This document shows positions 34,263-42,667 of a stretch of DNA of 64,000 nucleotides, in pieces; within the stretch, counting starts at the first letter, position 1, and every line of letters starts with the position of its first letter. This DNA comes from Hyphomonas chukchiensis (GTDB taxonomy: Bacteria > Pseudomonadota > Alphaproteobacteria > Caulobacterales > Hyphomonadaceae), in contig NZ_AWFG01000030.1 in assembly GCF_000682695.1 (NCBI RefSeq), positions 62,001-126,000 on the forward strand, given 5' to 3'. A program made the translations under genes and the position numbers. A model generated the notes under the pieces. That model was not told the origin of the DNA. It was given only the letters and a program-made list of their open reading frames with translations, and did not search any database.

Positions 34263-34883
34263 ATGGCCGGTTTCCGCACACCTTTCCATCTCGGCGGTCC
34301 GCTCGGGCTGGCAGGCCTCGCCACGCTGGCGGGGGCGACGGGCCTGTTCGTGCTGGCCGGCTCGCCTGACGATCGGGATGGCCCGGCTGTGCCCCTCTCG
34401 GGCCTGTCGGAAAGCGAAACCGCCTCTACGGCTGACACCCGTGTCGACCGGGACGAGAGTCCGCTCATTGGCGTCCTGCCGGAAGACACCGTGCCGGAAG
34501 ATGTGCCGACCGAGCCACCGCTCGTTCAGCCTGAACAGGCCCCGCCTGCGGTCATAACGGCCCAGGCCAGGGGCGCGGAAGTCACCTTCATTGTCCGCAT
34601 CAAGGGCGCCCCGGAAATTGATTCCGTCGCCCGCCTCTACAAGAAAGATCCCGCCGCCGCCGAGCAGGCCTATGCCGACTATGTGGGCCGCACGCCCCAG
34701 CTGGCGGATTTCGCCCTCGTCGGCGCCAGCTATTCCGGCGAGATCAAGCTTGCCTACCAGATGCCGCCCGGCACCGAACCCACACGCGCCGCCATCAGCG
34801 ATGTGCAGCAAAAGATCATGTCCGTTGACGGGGTGGCCTATGCAGACCCCGACTACGTCGCCCATCCCGGAGAGAAAAACTGA
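34263..34883 (+). CDS. Membrane-anchored protein with protease-propeptide/inhibitor-like C-terminus
   Basis: A 206-residue protein that I cannot name. It has an N-terminal hydrophobic segment (about residues 10-32), a Pro/Glu/Asp-rich linker and a globular domain from about residue 95. The end, KIMSVDGVAYADPDYVAHPG, closely resembles the last strand of S8 propeptides and I9 inhibitors ('GVxxVEPDxxV'), and the protease encoded just upstream has a similar phrase in its own pro-region. It could be a dedicated inhibitor, chaperone or substrate of that protease (inference). It is coupled to the next gene by TGATG. Confidence 0.5.
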   Translation: MAGFRTPFHLGGPLGLAGLATLAGATGLFVLAGSPDDRDGPAVPLSGLSESETASTADTRVDRDESPLIGVLPEDTVPEDVPTEPPLVQPEQAPPAVITAQARGAEVTFIVRIKGAPEIDSVARLYKKDPAAAEQAYADYVGRTPQLADFALVGASYSGEIKLAYQMPPGTEPTRAAISDVQQKIMSVDGVAYADPDYVAHPGEKN

Positions 34884-35521
34884 TGATGACCACAAAGCAT
34901 TTGCTGGCCTTCGCGGCGATAGGGGCCCTGACGCTGTCGGCCTGTGACCGGATCAAGGCACCCGAACAGCCGGCGGCGCCTGCCGCGACTGAAACCCCGA
35001 CCGTGGCCGAAACGTCGGCCGAGCCCGAATTGCCCGTCCGCCCCGAAGCGGTCGAAAGCACCGCCGGGATCGACTGGGAAGCCGCCCGGCGCGACATGGC
35101 CTCGGTTGCCAGCACTGATCGCGGCGAAGGGGCCTTCCAGGTCCAGTCCGGGGCATCCGCCCCGCCTGTGCCCGTCCTCCTGCCCACCGGCATCGTTGTG
35201 CCGCAGTCAGCCGAGGGCGGCGTGAAATTCATGCCCATGAGCGACGGCTATTTCGCCACCTATCCCGGCGTCGACTATGACATCGTCGTCAACGGCACGA
35301 ATGAAGTCATCGGCGCGCGCGATAGCGGCGACACGTCTGCCGATACCGAGCCGAGCTACCTTGCCACCGCCTCCGGCGCGCAGGTCGCCTTCTCGCGCTA
35401 TGGCGCGGACTATCTGATCGAATTCGAATGCAAGAATGCATCGGGCGACGACCCCGAATGCATCGGAGAGGACGAGGCGCTCGAAATCGCCCGTAAACTG
35501 GTCATCGCGGGGACACGCTGA
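34883..35521 (+). CDS. Lipoprotein of unknown function in the protease operon
   Basis: A 212-residue lipoprotein: signal with LTLSAC (Cys about residue 21), an Ala/Pro/Glu/Thr linker to about residue 55, then a globular domain with PVPVLLPTGIVVP, a DGYFATYPGVDYDIVVNGT stretch and a Cys pair near the C-terminus (FECKN...PECIGED). I do not recognise a family. It overlaps its neighbours by one base on each side, so it is co-translated with the inhibitor-like gene and the M23 gene. Confidence 0.6.
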   Translation: MMTTKHLLAFAAIGALTLSACDRIKAPEQPAAPAATETPTVAETSAEPELPVRPEAVESTAGIDWEAARRDMASVASTDRGEGAFQVQSGASAPPVPVLLPTGIVVPQSAEGGVKFMPMSDGYFATYPGVDYDIVVNGTNEVIGARDSGDTSADTEPSYLATASGAQVAFSRYGADYLIEFECKNASGDDPECIGEDEALEIARKLVIAGTR

Positions 35522-36765
35522 TGCAGAAGACTGTTGCGTACGTACTGGCTGCGCTGGCCGTAACCAGCCTTGCCGGCTGTGACTTCATCCGCTTCCCCGG
35601 TGATGGCGGCCCGCCACCCTCCACGCCGGAACCCGGCCCCGCCATCCCGCCCGGCGCCCCCGGTCCGCCGCCCCCCGGCACACCGGTCGAAAACCCCTAT
35701 GGGGAAACCCCGGTCGATCCTGACGGTCCAACAGACGCCAGCGAGACACCGACCGCTCCTGAAACGGACACACCGGCCACCGATCCCGTCTCCGGCGACG
35801 ACACTGTCACGCCCCCCGACACCAGCGCCGAGGTGCCAACCGAAACCCCTCCCACTGATACGGACGTGACGCCGGAAACCCCTGCCGAGACCGATACGCC
35901 GTCCACCGATACCCCGGGAACGGACTCGGAAGTCCCCGGAACGGACTCGGAAGTCCCCGCAGAGACGCCGGACGTCACCCCAACGCAACCTGAAGATACG
36001 GCTGAAACGCCCACGGAGCCCGTCACGCCGCCCGTCGAACCGGTCTTCAGTTACCATGCCCCCGGCGCGCTGCTGCCCGGTTCAGGGCAGGGCGACATTG
36101 ACCAGATCGTCCACGCGCCCGGCATTGTTTTCCCTGTAAAATCAGCGCCCGCCTATCTCCAGTCGCAGGTCTTCACCTTTGGCGGCGGCATCGGCGGCGG
36201 CGACCAGTGCGACCCGCGCAACTTCGCCTATCCCTGGCGCGACAATTTCTGCGAAACCCGCAGCGCCAACAGGGGATCCCCCTTCTGCCCGGCCCAGAAA
36301 ATCCACCAGGGTCAGGACATCCGCGTCGGCACGCCGGAGCAATGCAACGCCATGCGCCGGGCCGCCAAGGCAGACCGCACGCTGCAGGAAGTTGTCGCCG
36401 TCGAGGATGGCGTCATCTCCAATGTCGGCTCCTATTCGATCAGCCTGCGCGCCGGTGGCCGTATCTACAAATACCTTCACCTCAACATGGCCAAGCTCAA
36501 GGTAAAGACCGGCGACACGGTCACGGCCGGCCAGTCGCTCGGCTATGTCTCGAACGATTTCGGCGGCTCGGCCACCACGTTCCACCTCCACTTCGAGATC
36601 GTGCAGAACATGGCCGATCAGGGCTGGGTCTATGTCCCGCCCTACCTGTCACTGGTCGAGGCCTATGAGCGGCGCGAGAACGGTCCCGGAGAGGAAGTCG
36701 AACAGAATGTCGCCGTCGCCTCAGCGCCCTTCGTCATTCCCGAAGGCTATGAAATCACTGAATAA
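35521..36765 (+). CDS. M23-family metallopeptidase-like lipoprotein
   Basis: A 414-residue lipoprotein (SLAGC signal, Cys about residue 20). About 150 residues of Pro/Thr/Glu/Asp-rich linker follow, including a tandem GTDSEVP repeat. The LytM-type domain has His262 and Asp266 (HQGQD) and His355/His357 (HLH), with KYLHLNMAKLKVKTGDTVTAGQSLGYV between. The full set of metal ligands suggests an active peptidoglycan peptidase rather than an EnvC-like pseudoenzyme. It has extra Cys residues near residues 222-265. It is the last gene of the operon and convergent with msrB. Confidence 0.82.
   Translation: MQKTVAYVLAALAVTSLAGCDFIRFPGDGGPPPSTPEPGPAIPPGAPGPPPPGTPVENPYGETPVDPDGPTDASETPTAPETDTPATDPVSGDDTVTPPDTSAEVPTETPPTDTDVTPETPAETDTPSTDTPGTDSEVPGTDSEVPAETPDVTPTQPEDTAETPTEPVTPPVEPVFSYHAPGALLPGSGQGDIDQIVHAPGIVFPVKSAPAYLQSQVFTFGGGIGGGDQCDPRNFAYPWRDNFCETRSANRGSPFCPAQKIHQGQDIRVGTPEQCNAMRRAAKADRTLQEVVAVEDGVISNVGSYSISLRAGGRIYKYLHLNMAKLKVKTGDTVTAGQSLGYVSNDFGGSATTFHLHFEIVQNMADQGWVYVPPYLSLVEAYERRENGPGEEVEQNVAVASAPFVIPEGYEITE
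35917..35958 (+). repeat. Two tandem 21-bp repeats in the M23 linker
   Basis: GGAACGGACTCGGAAGTCCC(C) occurs twice without a gap (35917-35937 and 35938-35958). The unit is in frame and encodes GTDSEVP twice, so it can change linker length without a frameshift. Confidence 0.85.
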
Positions 36766-36767
36766 TA

Positions 36768-37301
36768 TCAGGCAGGCTTGAAGCTCAGCGCCACGCCGTT
36801 ATTGCACCAGCGCAGGCCCGTCGGGGCCGGGCCGTCCTCGAACACATGGCCCTGATGGCCAAGGCATCGGGCGCAATGATATTCCGTGCGCGTGTAGATC
36901 AGCTTGCGGTCGACGCTTGTTGCAACAGCGCCCGGCATCACGTCGAAAAAGCTCGGCCAGCCCGTGCCGCTGTCGAACTTCTTCTCGGACGAGAACAGCG
37001 GCAGGTCACACCCGGCACAATGATAGGTGCCTTCGCGCTTCTCGTGCTCAAGCGGCGAGGTGAAGGCGCGTTCCGTATCCGCCTTGCGCAGAACGGCAAA
37101 GGCGGCGGGCGACAGGCGCTCGCGCCACTGGTCCTCGGTCAGGTCCCGCCATTCATTGCCGACATACTTGTCGCGGTCGGCAGCGGCTTCGGGTGGTTTC
37201 TTGTCTGCCCCGGCAGAGGAACAGGCAGCCACCGCAAGGGCGGCAGAGCCTGACAGCAACAGGGCGCGGCGGGAGAGGAGTGAATGGGTCATGCGTTTCA
37301 T
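36768..37301 (-). CDS. msrB: Peptide-methionine (R)-S-oxide reductase MsrB, exported
   Basis: Repairs the R form of oxidised methionine. The catalytic domain has two CxxC zinc pairs (YHCAGCDLPLF and YHCARCLGHQGHVFEDGP), SGTGWPSFF and the catalytic region LRWCNNGVALSF. The N-terminus is a twin-arginine-like lipoprotein signal (SRRALLLSGSAALAVAAC), so it acts outside the cytoplasm, tethered to a membrane. The start could be the ATG at 37301 or at 37292; neither has a clear ribosome-binding site. Confidence 0.92.
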   Translation of the reverse strand: MKRMTHSLLSRRALLLSGSAALAVAACSSAGADKKPPEAAADRDKYVGNEWRDLTEDQWRERLSPAAFAVLRKADTERAFTSPLEHEKREGTYHCAGCDLPLFSSEKKFDSGTGWPSFFDVMPGAVATSVDRKLIYTRTEYHCARCLGHQGHVFEDGPAPTGLRWCNNGVALSFKPA

Positions 37302-37356
37302 ACGCGCAGATTTAGCGGCCGGTTCAGACACGTAACACACACAAGGCCGTGAGTGC

Positions 37357-37596
37357 CTAGACGCCGCCATCCACCCAGACTTCGCCGTCAAGATCGTCCA
37401 GCTTGCCCTGAAGGTGCGCCCGCACATCCTGCACGGCCTGATTATACACTGCTGGTCCCATCGTCTTCAGCATCAGATCGACAATTTCGCCGGCCCTGAA
37501 ATCACTCAGCGTCTCGTCAAAGGCCACGCTGAACGTTTTCTGCACTTCGCGGCACAGCGCCTCGCGGCGTTCAGGCGTCAGCGTGATCTCTTTCAT
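37357..37596 (-). CDS. DUF2164 small protein
   Basis: A 79-residue soluble protein of the DUF2164 family, recognised from the start ITLTPERREALCREVQKTF and the middle GEIVDLMLKTMGPAVYNQAVQD. The function of the family is unknown. It overlaps the end of tyrA by four bases (ATGA), so the two are co-translated. Confidence 0.8.
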   Translation of the reverse strand: MKEITLTPERREALCREVQKTFSVAFDETLSDFRAGEIVDLMLKTMGPAVYNQAVQDVRAHLQGKLDDLDGEVWVDGGV

Positions 37597-38543
37597 CGCT
37601 CGTCTGGCTCCTTGTCCGGAAGCGGGTTACGGCCGAAGTTGACGGCGCTGGAATCCTGTCCGGCATCGATGATCGCCTTGCGGATGGTCCGCGCCCGCGT
37701 GAATTCGCGCATCAGCATGTCGCCGTCGCCCCAGCGGATCGCCCGCTGCAGCACGGCGAGGTCCTCGGAAAACCGCCCGAGGCATTCCAGTACGGCTTCC
37801 TTGTTGGTCAGGAACACGTCGCGCCACATGACGGGGTCGGAGGCCGCGATCCGCGTGAAGTCGCGAAAACCGCCCGCCGAGTATTTCACCACTTCGCCCT
37901 GTTCCACGGTTTCCATGTCGAAGGCGGTCGCCACGATATTGAACGCAATCAGGTGGGGCAGGTGGCTGGTAATGGCCAGAACGCGGTCATGGCGTGCACT
38001 GTCCATGGTTTCGACCTTCGAGCCCAGCGCCTGCCAGAAACGCGTCAGCGCGTCGACGCCCGCCAGGTAGGCTTCGTCCGTGCTCGGCTCCGGCGTCAGG
38101 ATATACCAGGCATCGCGGAATAGCGTGGCAAACCCGGCTTCCGGGCCGGATTGCTCGGTGCCTGCAATCGGGTGGCCGGGAATGATGTGCACGCGTCCGT
38201 CATCTGCGGCCATGAGGGCGGCGGCAGCTTCCCCCTTCACCGAGCCTACATCGGTCAGGATCGCCCCGGTCTTCATATGCGGCACAGCGGCGGCCGCGAC
38301 AGCCGCCAGCGCGCCAACCGGCACGCACAGCAACACGCAGTCAGCGTCGGCAACAGCGGCCTGCAGCGTCTCCGCAACGTCGCCCAGGCCAAGGCCGGCC
38401 GCGCGCTGGCGCACATCGTCGCTCACATCATACAGGCTGATCGATCCCGCCGCGCCATACTCGGCGGCAGCCCGGGCAATGGATGCGCCGATAAGGCCGG
38501 TGCCGATAATGGCAATCGAGGGAAAGACAGGGTCGGTCATCAT
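37593..38543 (-). CDS. tyrA: Prephenate/arogenate dehydrogenase TyrA family
   Basis: Oxidative decarboxylation of prephenate or arogenate in tyrosine synthesis. The 316-residue protein has the Rossmann motif IIGTGLIGASIARA, TDVGSVKG, the active-site loop IPGHPIAGTEQSGPEAG and HDRVLAITSHLPHLIAF. There is no fused chorismate mutase or ACT domain, as usual in alphaproteobacteria. Choice between prephenate and arogenate cannot be made from sequence. Confidence 0.9.
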   Translation of the reverse strand: MMTDPVFPSIAIIGTGLIGASIARAAAEYGAAGSISLYDVSDDVRQRAAGLGLGDVAETLQAAVADADCVLLCVPVGALAAVAAAAVPHMKTGAILTDVGSVKGEAAAALMAADDGRVHIIPGHPIAGTEQSGPEAGFATLFRDAWYILTPEPSTDEAYLAGVDALTRFWQALGSKVETMDSARHDRVLAITSHLPHLIAFNIVATAFDMETVEQGEVVKYSAGGFRDFTRIAASDPVMWRDVFLTNKEAVLECLGRFSEDLAVLQRAIRWGDGDMLMREFTRARTIRKAIIDAGQDSSAVNFGRNPLPDKEPDER

Positions 38544-38721
38544 GTATACTCTTGTTCAGGTCATCTGCGCTGCTCTGGTGTGCAAAGCGAAGGCCGAGGT
38601 CAAGAGTGGTCTGAGGTTAATGCACGGGCCTCAACTGCGACCTTTGAGCTCCAGCGACGGTTTGGCACGGCTTAAAGGCGCGTCTGAACGCCTACATGAG
38701 CGGTGAAACACGGAGTCTGAC

Positions 38722-39099
38722 ATGTCGAATGCATCCCCCATCCTCTCGGGCCTGCGCCTGCGCTGCGGCAAGTGCGGTGAAGGAAAGCTGTTTTCGGGCT
38801 ATCTGAAACTCAATACCGAATGCCCGGTCTGCGGACGCGACATGACGTCGGCCGACACGGCCGACGGTCCGGCCTTCTTTGTCGGCTTCGGCGTGCTGAT
38901 CCTGCTGGCGCCGTTCCTGTTCCTGCTGCCGATGAGCCCGCTGCCCGTTGGCCTCAAGATCCTGGCCTTCGTGGCGCTATGCGGCGCGCTGATCGGCCTC
39001 TGCATGATTCTCCTGCCGGTCGCCAAGGCGGTGCTGCTCAACCTGCAGCTCCATCATGACGCGGAAGAAGTCACCGCAGCCGATATCAAGGACCGCTAG
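38722..39099 (+). CDS. DUF983 membrane protein
   Basis: A 125-residue protein with two CxxC pairs near the N-terminus (LRCGKCGEGKLF and TECPVCGRDM) and two membrane helices (about residues 50-70 and 75-100). This is the DUF983 arrangement, often near heme or cytochrome oxidase genes in alphaproteobacteria, although none is next to it here. The zinc-ribbon-like pair is intact. Its end overlaps the convergent GGDEF-EAL gene by four bases. Confidence 0.8.
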   Translation: MSNASPILSGLRLRCGKCGEGKLFSGYLKLNTECPVCGRDMTSADTADGPAFFVGFGVLILLAPFLFLLPMSPLPVGLKILAFVALCGALIGLCMILLPVAKAVLLNLQLHHDAEEVTAADIKDR

Positions 39100-40532
39100 T
39101 TGACCGCGCCGGACCAGCCGCCGCTCCTGCGGGTAAGGCCGCCCAGCAATTCCTCGGGTCCGGTCATGATGTGCAGCTGGTCGGCTGCGCCCGGCCGGCC
39201 CAGCGCATAGCCCTGCAGGAAGTCGCAGGACAGCAATTGCAGCACGGCCGCCTGGTCCTCGGTCTCCACGCCTTCCGCAACGACTTTCATGTTCAGGCTG
39301 TGGCCCAGCGCGATGATCGATTTCAGCAGTTCGCGTCCCGTATGGCCGATATCCAGCTGCTGGATAAAAGCGCGGTCGATCTTCAGGCCATCGAACTGGA
39401 ATTGCTGCAGATAGCTCAGCGATGAATAGCCCGTGCCGAAATCGTCGAGCAGGACCTTCACGCCCATCTGGCGCAGGCGTTTCATGGTGCGCTGGGCCTC
39501 GCCTGTATGCGAGATCAGCACGCCTTCCGTGATTTCGATATGCAGCAGCGACGGGTCGATGCCATGGCGTTCCAGCGCGGCTTCCACGCTGCCCGCAAAA
39601 CCGTCGACACGGAACTGGACCGGCGAGACATTCACCGCGATCGGGATCGTCTTCTGCCGCTTGATTTCCAGCATGGCCTGATCAAGCGCCCATGCGCCGA
39701 GTTTCGAGATCAGCCCGCTTTCCTCGGCAATCGGGATGAACACGCCGGGTGAACCGGCCAGTCCGGGCTTGTCCGGCCAGCGCATCAGGGCCTCGGCGCT
39801 CGTCACCTTGCCGGTCCGTGCACAGACAAGCGGCTGGTAGACCAGCTTCAGCTGGTTGTTCATGAGGGCAAGATCGAGTTCGGAATTGATCGTGCGGCGC
39901 AGCTGCAGCGCCTCGTCCATGGCGGGCGAATAGGTGCGGACGCGTTCCAGCCGGTCATTCTTGGCTGCAAACATGGCGACATCGGCGCGGCGCACGATTT
40001 CCGTGGCCGGCACCTGGCCTTTCAGCGTGGGGGCGATGCCGATATGGGCTTTCATGTTGATCACGTCCTCGCCGATGCGGAAGGGCGCATGCATGGCCTC
40101 GTCAATCGACTGCGCCGTCTGCGTGGCGCGTATTTCGGCGTCGGCGCGGGTGATGAGCGCGGCAAACTCGCCGCCGCCGACACGGGCCAGCATGTCCTTC
40201 TCGTGCAGGCAGCTGGTCATCCGCATGGCCACGGCCTTGAGCAGCTCGTCGCCCGTTTCGTGTCCCAGCGTATCATTGACCACTTTGAACCCGTCGAGGT
40301 CGATCACCATCAGGGCCGGATCGGGCCCCTCGGATTCCAGCGCCTCGGTCAGGCGCTCATGCAGCCTGGCGCGGTTGGGAAGGTTGGTGACCGGATCGGT
40401 CGACGAGAGCTTGCTGAACTGGCGGCGCACGTCGCGCAGCTGTTCGGCATGCATCGTGCCCTGCCAGTAGATAAGGGCTGCGAGCAGGGCCAGCGAGATA
40501 TTGGCGATGAGAATTCCTGACAGGACGGACAT
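39096..40532 (-). CDS. GGDEF-EAL cyclic-di-GMP protein with degenerate GGDEF
   Basis: A 478-residue protein: one N-terminal membrane helix, then GGDEF and EAL domains. In the GGDEF domain the active-site loop reads GGGEF instead of GG[DE]EF, so cyclase activity is doubtful and it may only bind GTP. The EAL domain keeps key residues: EALMRW, the TExV-type ITEGVL, DDFGTGYSSL, KIDRAFI and VVAEGVE. It is therefore most likely a phosphodiesterase. It probably counts in the motile-sessile switch with the PilZ protein. Confidence 0.88.
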   Translation of the reverse strand: MSVLSGILIANISLALLAALIYWQGTMHAEQLRDVRRQFSKLSSTDPVTNLPNRARLHERLTEALESEGPDPALMVIDLDGFKVVNDTLGHETGDELLKAVAMRMTSCLHEKDMLARVGGGEFAALITRADAEIRATQTAQSIDEAMHAPFRIGEDVINMKAHIGIAPTLKGQVPATEIVRRADVAMFAAKNDRLERVRTYSPAMDEALQLRRTINSELDLALMNNQLKLVYQPLVCARTGKVTSAEALMRWPDKPGLAGSPGVFIPIAEESGLISKLGAWALDQAMLEIKRQKTIPIAVNVSPVQFRVDGFAGSVEAALERHGIDPSLLHIEITEGVLISHTGEAQRTMKRLRQMGVKVLLDDFGTGYSSLSYLQQFQFDGLKIDRAFIQQLDIGHTGRELLKSIIALGHSLNMKVVAEGVETEDQAAVLQLLSCDFLQGYALGRPGAADQLHIMTGPEELLGGLTRRSGGWSGAVN

Positions 40533-40696
40533 CAGAATGCCCTGCCTGGAATGGAGTGAAACAGATACTGCATGGCATGACCCCGCCCGATACTAGGCGG
40601 TCATCCTTACAGACCCTCCGTTCATGAAGGTTTGCGCCGGGCGGCAAAACAATGCCGCCCGCGTTAAGCTATGGTTTGCCATAAGGGCGCGGCGGG

Positions 40697-41041
40697 TCAG
40701 CCCGTGAGGGCCTGTTCGTCGCGCTCGCCGGTGCGGATACGCACCACGGAACCGAGCGTCGTGATGAAGATCTTGCCGTCGCCGATCGTGCCCGTGTTCG
40801 CCGCCGTGATGATTGCGTCGGCAAAGCGGTCTGCGTCCTCTTCGCTGCACGCGACCTCGATTTTCACTTTCGGCAGGAGGCGCACTTCATATTCTGCGCC
40901 GCGATAGACTTCGGTCTTGCCTTGCTGTCGGCCATAGCCGCGCACTTCCGACACGGTCAGGCCGGTTGCGCCGGCCTCGGACAGTGCGTCGATCACGGCG
41001 TCGAGACGACTTGGTTTGAAGATTGCTGTAACGAGTTTCAT
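40697..41041 (-). CDS. P-II nitrogen regulatory protein (GlnB/GlnK)
   Basis: A 114-residue P-II protein, a trimeric sensor of ATP/ADP and 2-oxoglutarate. It has the T-loop with the uridylylated Tyr in YRGAEYEVRLLPKVKIEV, the N-terminal VTAIFKPSRLDAV and the C-terminal GTIGDGKIFI. Neither amtB nor glnA is adjacent, so I cannot separate GlnB from GlnK. Confidence 0.92.
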   Translation of the reverse strand: MKLVTAIFKPSRLDAVIDALSEAGATGLTVSEVRGYGRQQGKTEVYRGAEYEVRLLPKVKIEVACSEEDADRFADAIITAANTGTIGDGKIFITTLGSVVRIRTGERDEQALTG

Positions 41042-41097
41042 AGTCCACCAGCCCTTTGGTTCTTGCAGGTGCGAACGTATCGGTCACACCAATTGCG

Positions 41098-41841
41098 TCA
41101 ATGTTTTTCGCGCCGTGAGGTCGCCGCAGGCTTGGCGATCCGCACCCGTTCGGCCACCGGCGCGACGGCGCCGCCGCCCGGTTCAGCATATAATCTCTTC
41201 ACCGCTTCGACCAGAACCACCCCGCCAAGGCCGGGCGTGATGATCCGCCCGATCGCGTCCCAGCCCTCGGCCGCAGCGGTTACCAGCCGCGCCGACACAG
41301 GCGGCATGTAGAGCGCGCTGGCGCTCGCGGTCACCTGGAAAAGGCCGATCGAGAGCAGGTTCATCAGCTGCGAGCGGCTCCAGGGGCGTCCCTGTCCGAA
41401 GGGCGTCCGGGTCGCGCGGCTCCACAGGCCCGCACGGTTGGAAACAGCCAGCACGATGCGGCCCTCCGGCGCCATGACGCGCCAGATCTCCCGCAGATAG
41501 GCGCGCGGATCGCCCGTTTCCTCCAGGCCGTGCAGCACGATCACGCGGTCGAACTGGCCATCCGGGAAGGGCAGGCGCAGGTCGCCGACGGAAACGGTCG
41601 CATTGCCGCGGCCGGTCGGATCCCAGCGCACCGGGCCATGATCGTACGGCACGGCGGCCACGCTGCGGCCCGGCTGGTCGCCAAAGGCATCGAGCACCGG
41701 AATGGCATAGCCAAGGCCCAGGACCGACAAATTGTTCGCCTCGCCCCACAGGTCGACCAGCTTTGCCGACAGGATGCGCGCCGCCGCGCTCCCCAGCGGG
41801 GAGGCATAGAATCGCTCCAAGGTGACGGCATCCTGACGCAT
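41098..41841 (-). CDS. Class I SAM-dependent methyltransferase-like protein
   Basis: About 247 residues. The core of a SAM-dependent methyltransferase can be followed: LSVLGLGYAIPVLDAF (a degenerate motif I), LRLPFPDGQFDRVIVLHGLEE and IWRVMAPEGRIVLAVSNR. The glycine-rich motif is weak (LGLGYAIP), so SAM binding could be altered. It is divergent from gloB, an arrangement common in alphaproteobacteria; the substrate is unknown. Confidence 0.72.
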   Translation of the reverse strand: MRQDAVTLERFYASPLGSAAARILSAKLVDLWGEANNLSVLGLGYAIPVLDAFGDQPGRSVAAVPYDHGPVRWDPTGRGNATVSVGDLRLPFPDGQFDRVIVLHGLEETGDPRAYLREIWRVMAPEGRIVLAVSNRAGLWSRATRTPFGQGRPWSRSQLMNLLSIGLFQVTASASALYMPPVSARLVTAAAEGWDAIGRIITPGLGGVVLVEAVKRLYAEPGGGAVAPVAERVRIAKPAATSRREKH

Positions 41842-41905
41842 GGGCTTCCTTGTGTTATTTAGGGTTTTACGACCACGAATTGAAGCCGCCCGGAGATCCG
41901 ACCTG

Positions 41906-42667
41906 ATGTTCCAGATACACCAGTTTCCCTGCCTGAATGATAATTACGGCTTCCTTGCACATGATTCCGTGTCCGGCGAGACCGCAGCCGTGGATACACC
42001 CGATGCGCAGAAATACCTCGCCGAGGCCGCCGCGCGCGGCTGGACCATCACGCAGATCTGGAACACGCACTGGCATCCGGACCATGCCGGCGGCAATCTC
42101 GCCATCAAGGAGGCGACCGGCTGCACCATTACCGGCCCGGCTGGCGAAGAGGCGAAAATCCCCGGCATCGACCGTGCGGTGAAGACCGGTGACGTGGTCT
42201 CCCTCGGCGGCCTGGCGGCGCATGTCATCGATGTGCCCGGCCATACGCTCGGCCATGTCGCCTATCATCTCGCAGGCGAAGCCACGGCCTTTGTCGGCGA
42301 CGCGGTCTTTGCGCTCGGCTGCGGCCGCGTCTTCGAGGGCAATCCGGACATGATGTGGGCCTCCCTCTCGCGCCTGAAAAACCTGCCGCCCGAGACGGCG
42401 CTTTACTGCGCACACGAGTACACCGCCTCGAACGCAAAATTCGCCGTCACCGTCGATCCCGGCAATGAAGCCCTCGCCGCCTATGTCAACGAGATCACCG
42501 ACAAGCGGTCCCGCAATGAATGGACCGTACCGACCCAACTCGCCCGCGAACTGAAGACCAATCCCTTCCTGCGCGCCGACGACCCGGGCCTTCAGGCGGC
42601 CATGGGCCATCCCGGAGACCCTGTGGCGACATTTGCGGAAATCCGTGGCCGCAAGGACCGGTTCTGA
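41906..42667 (+). CDS. gloB: Hydroxyacylglutathione hydrolase (glyoxalase II)
   Basis: Hydrolyses S-D-lactoylglutathione to lactate and glutathione in methylglyoxal removal. The 253-residue protein has the start FQIHQFPCLNDNYGFL, the binuclear metal motif THWHPDHAGGN, PGHTLGHV, VGDAVFALGCGRVFEG and CAHEYT. I use the ATG at 41906; upstream in-frame codons overlap the divergent promoter. It is coupled to the DUF985 gene by TGATG. Confidence 0.94.
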   Translation: MFQIHQFPCLNDNYGFLAHDSVSGETAAVDTPDAQKYLAEAAARGWTITQIWNTHWHPDHAGGNLAIKEATGCTITGPAGEEAKIPGIDRAVKTGDVVSLGGLAAHVIDVPGHTLGHVAYHLAGEATAFVGDAVFALGCGRVFEGNPDMMWASLSRLKNLPPETALYCAHEYTASNAKFAVTVDPGNEALAAYVNEITDKRSRNEWTVPTQLARELKTNPFLRADDPGLQAAMGHPGDPVATFAEIRGRKDRF

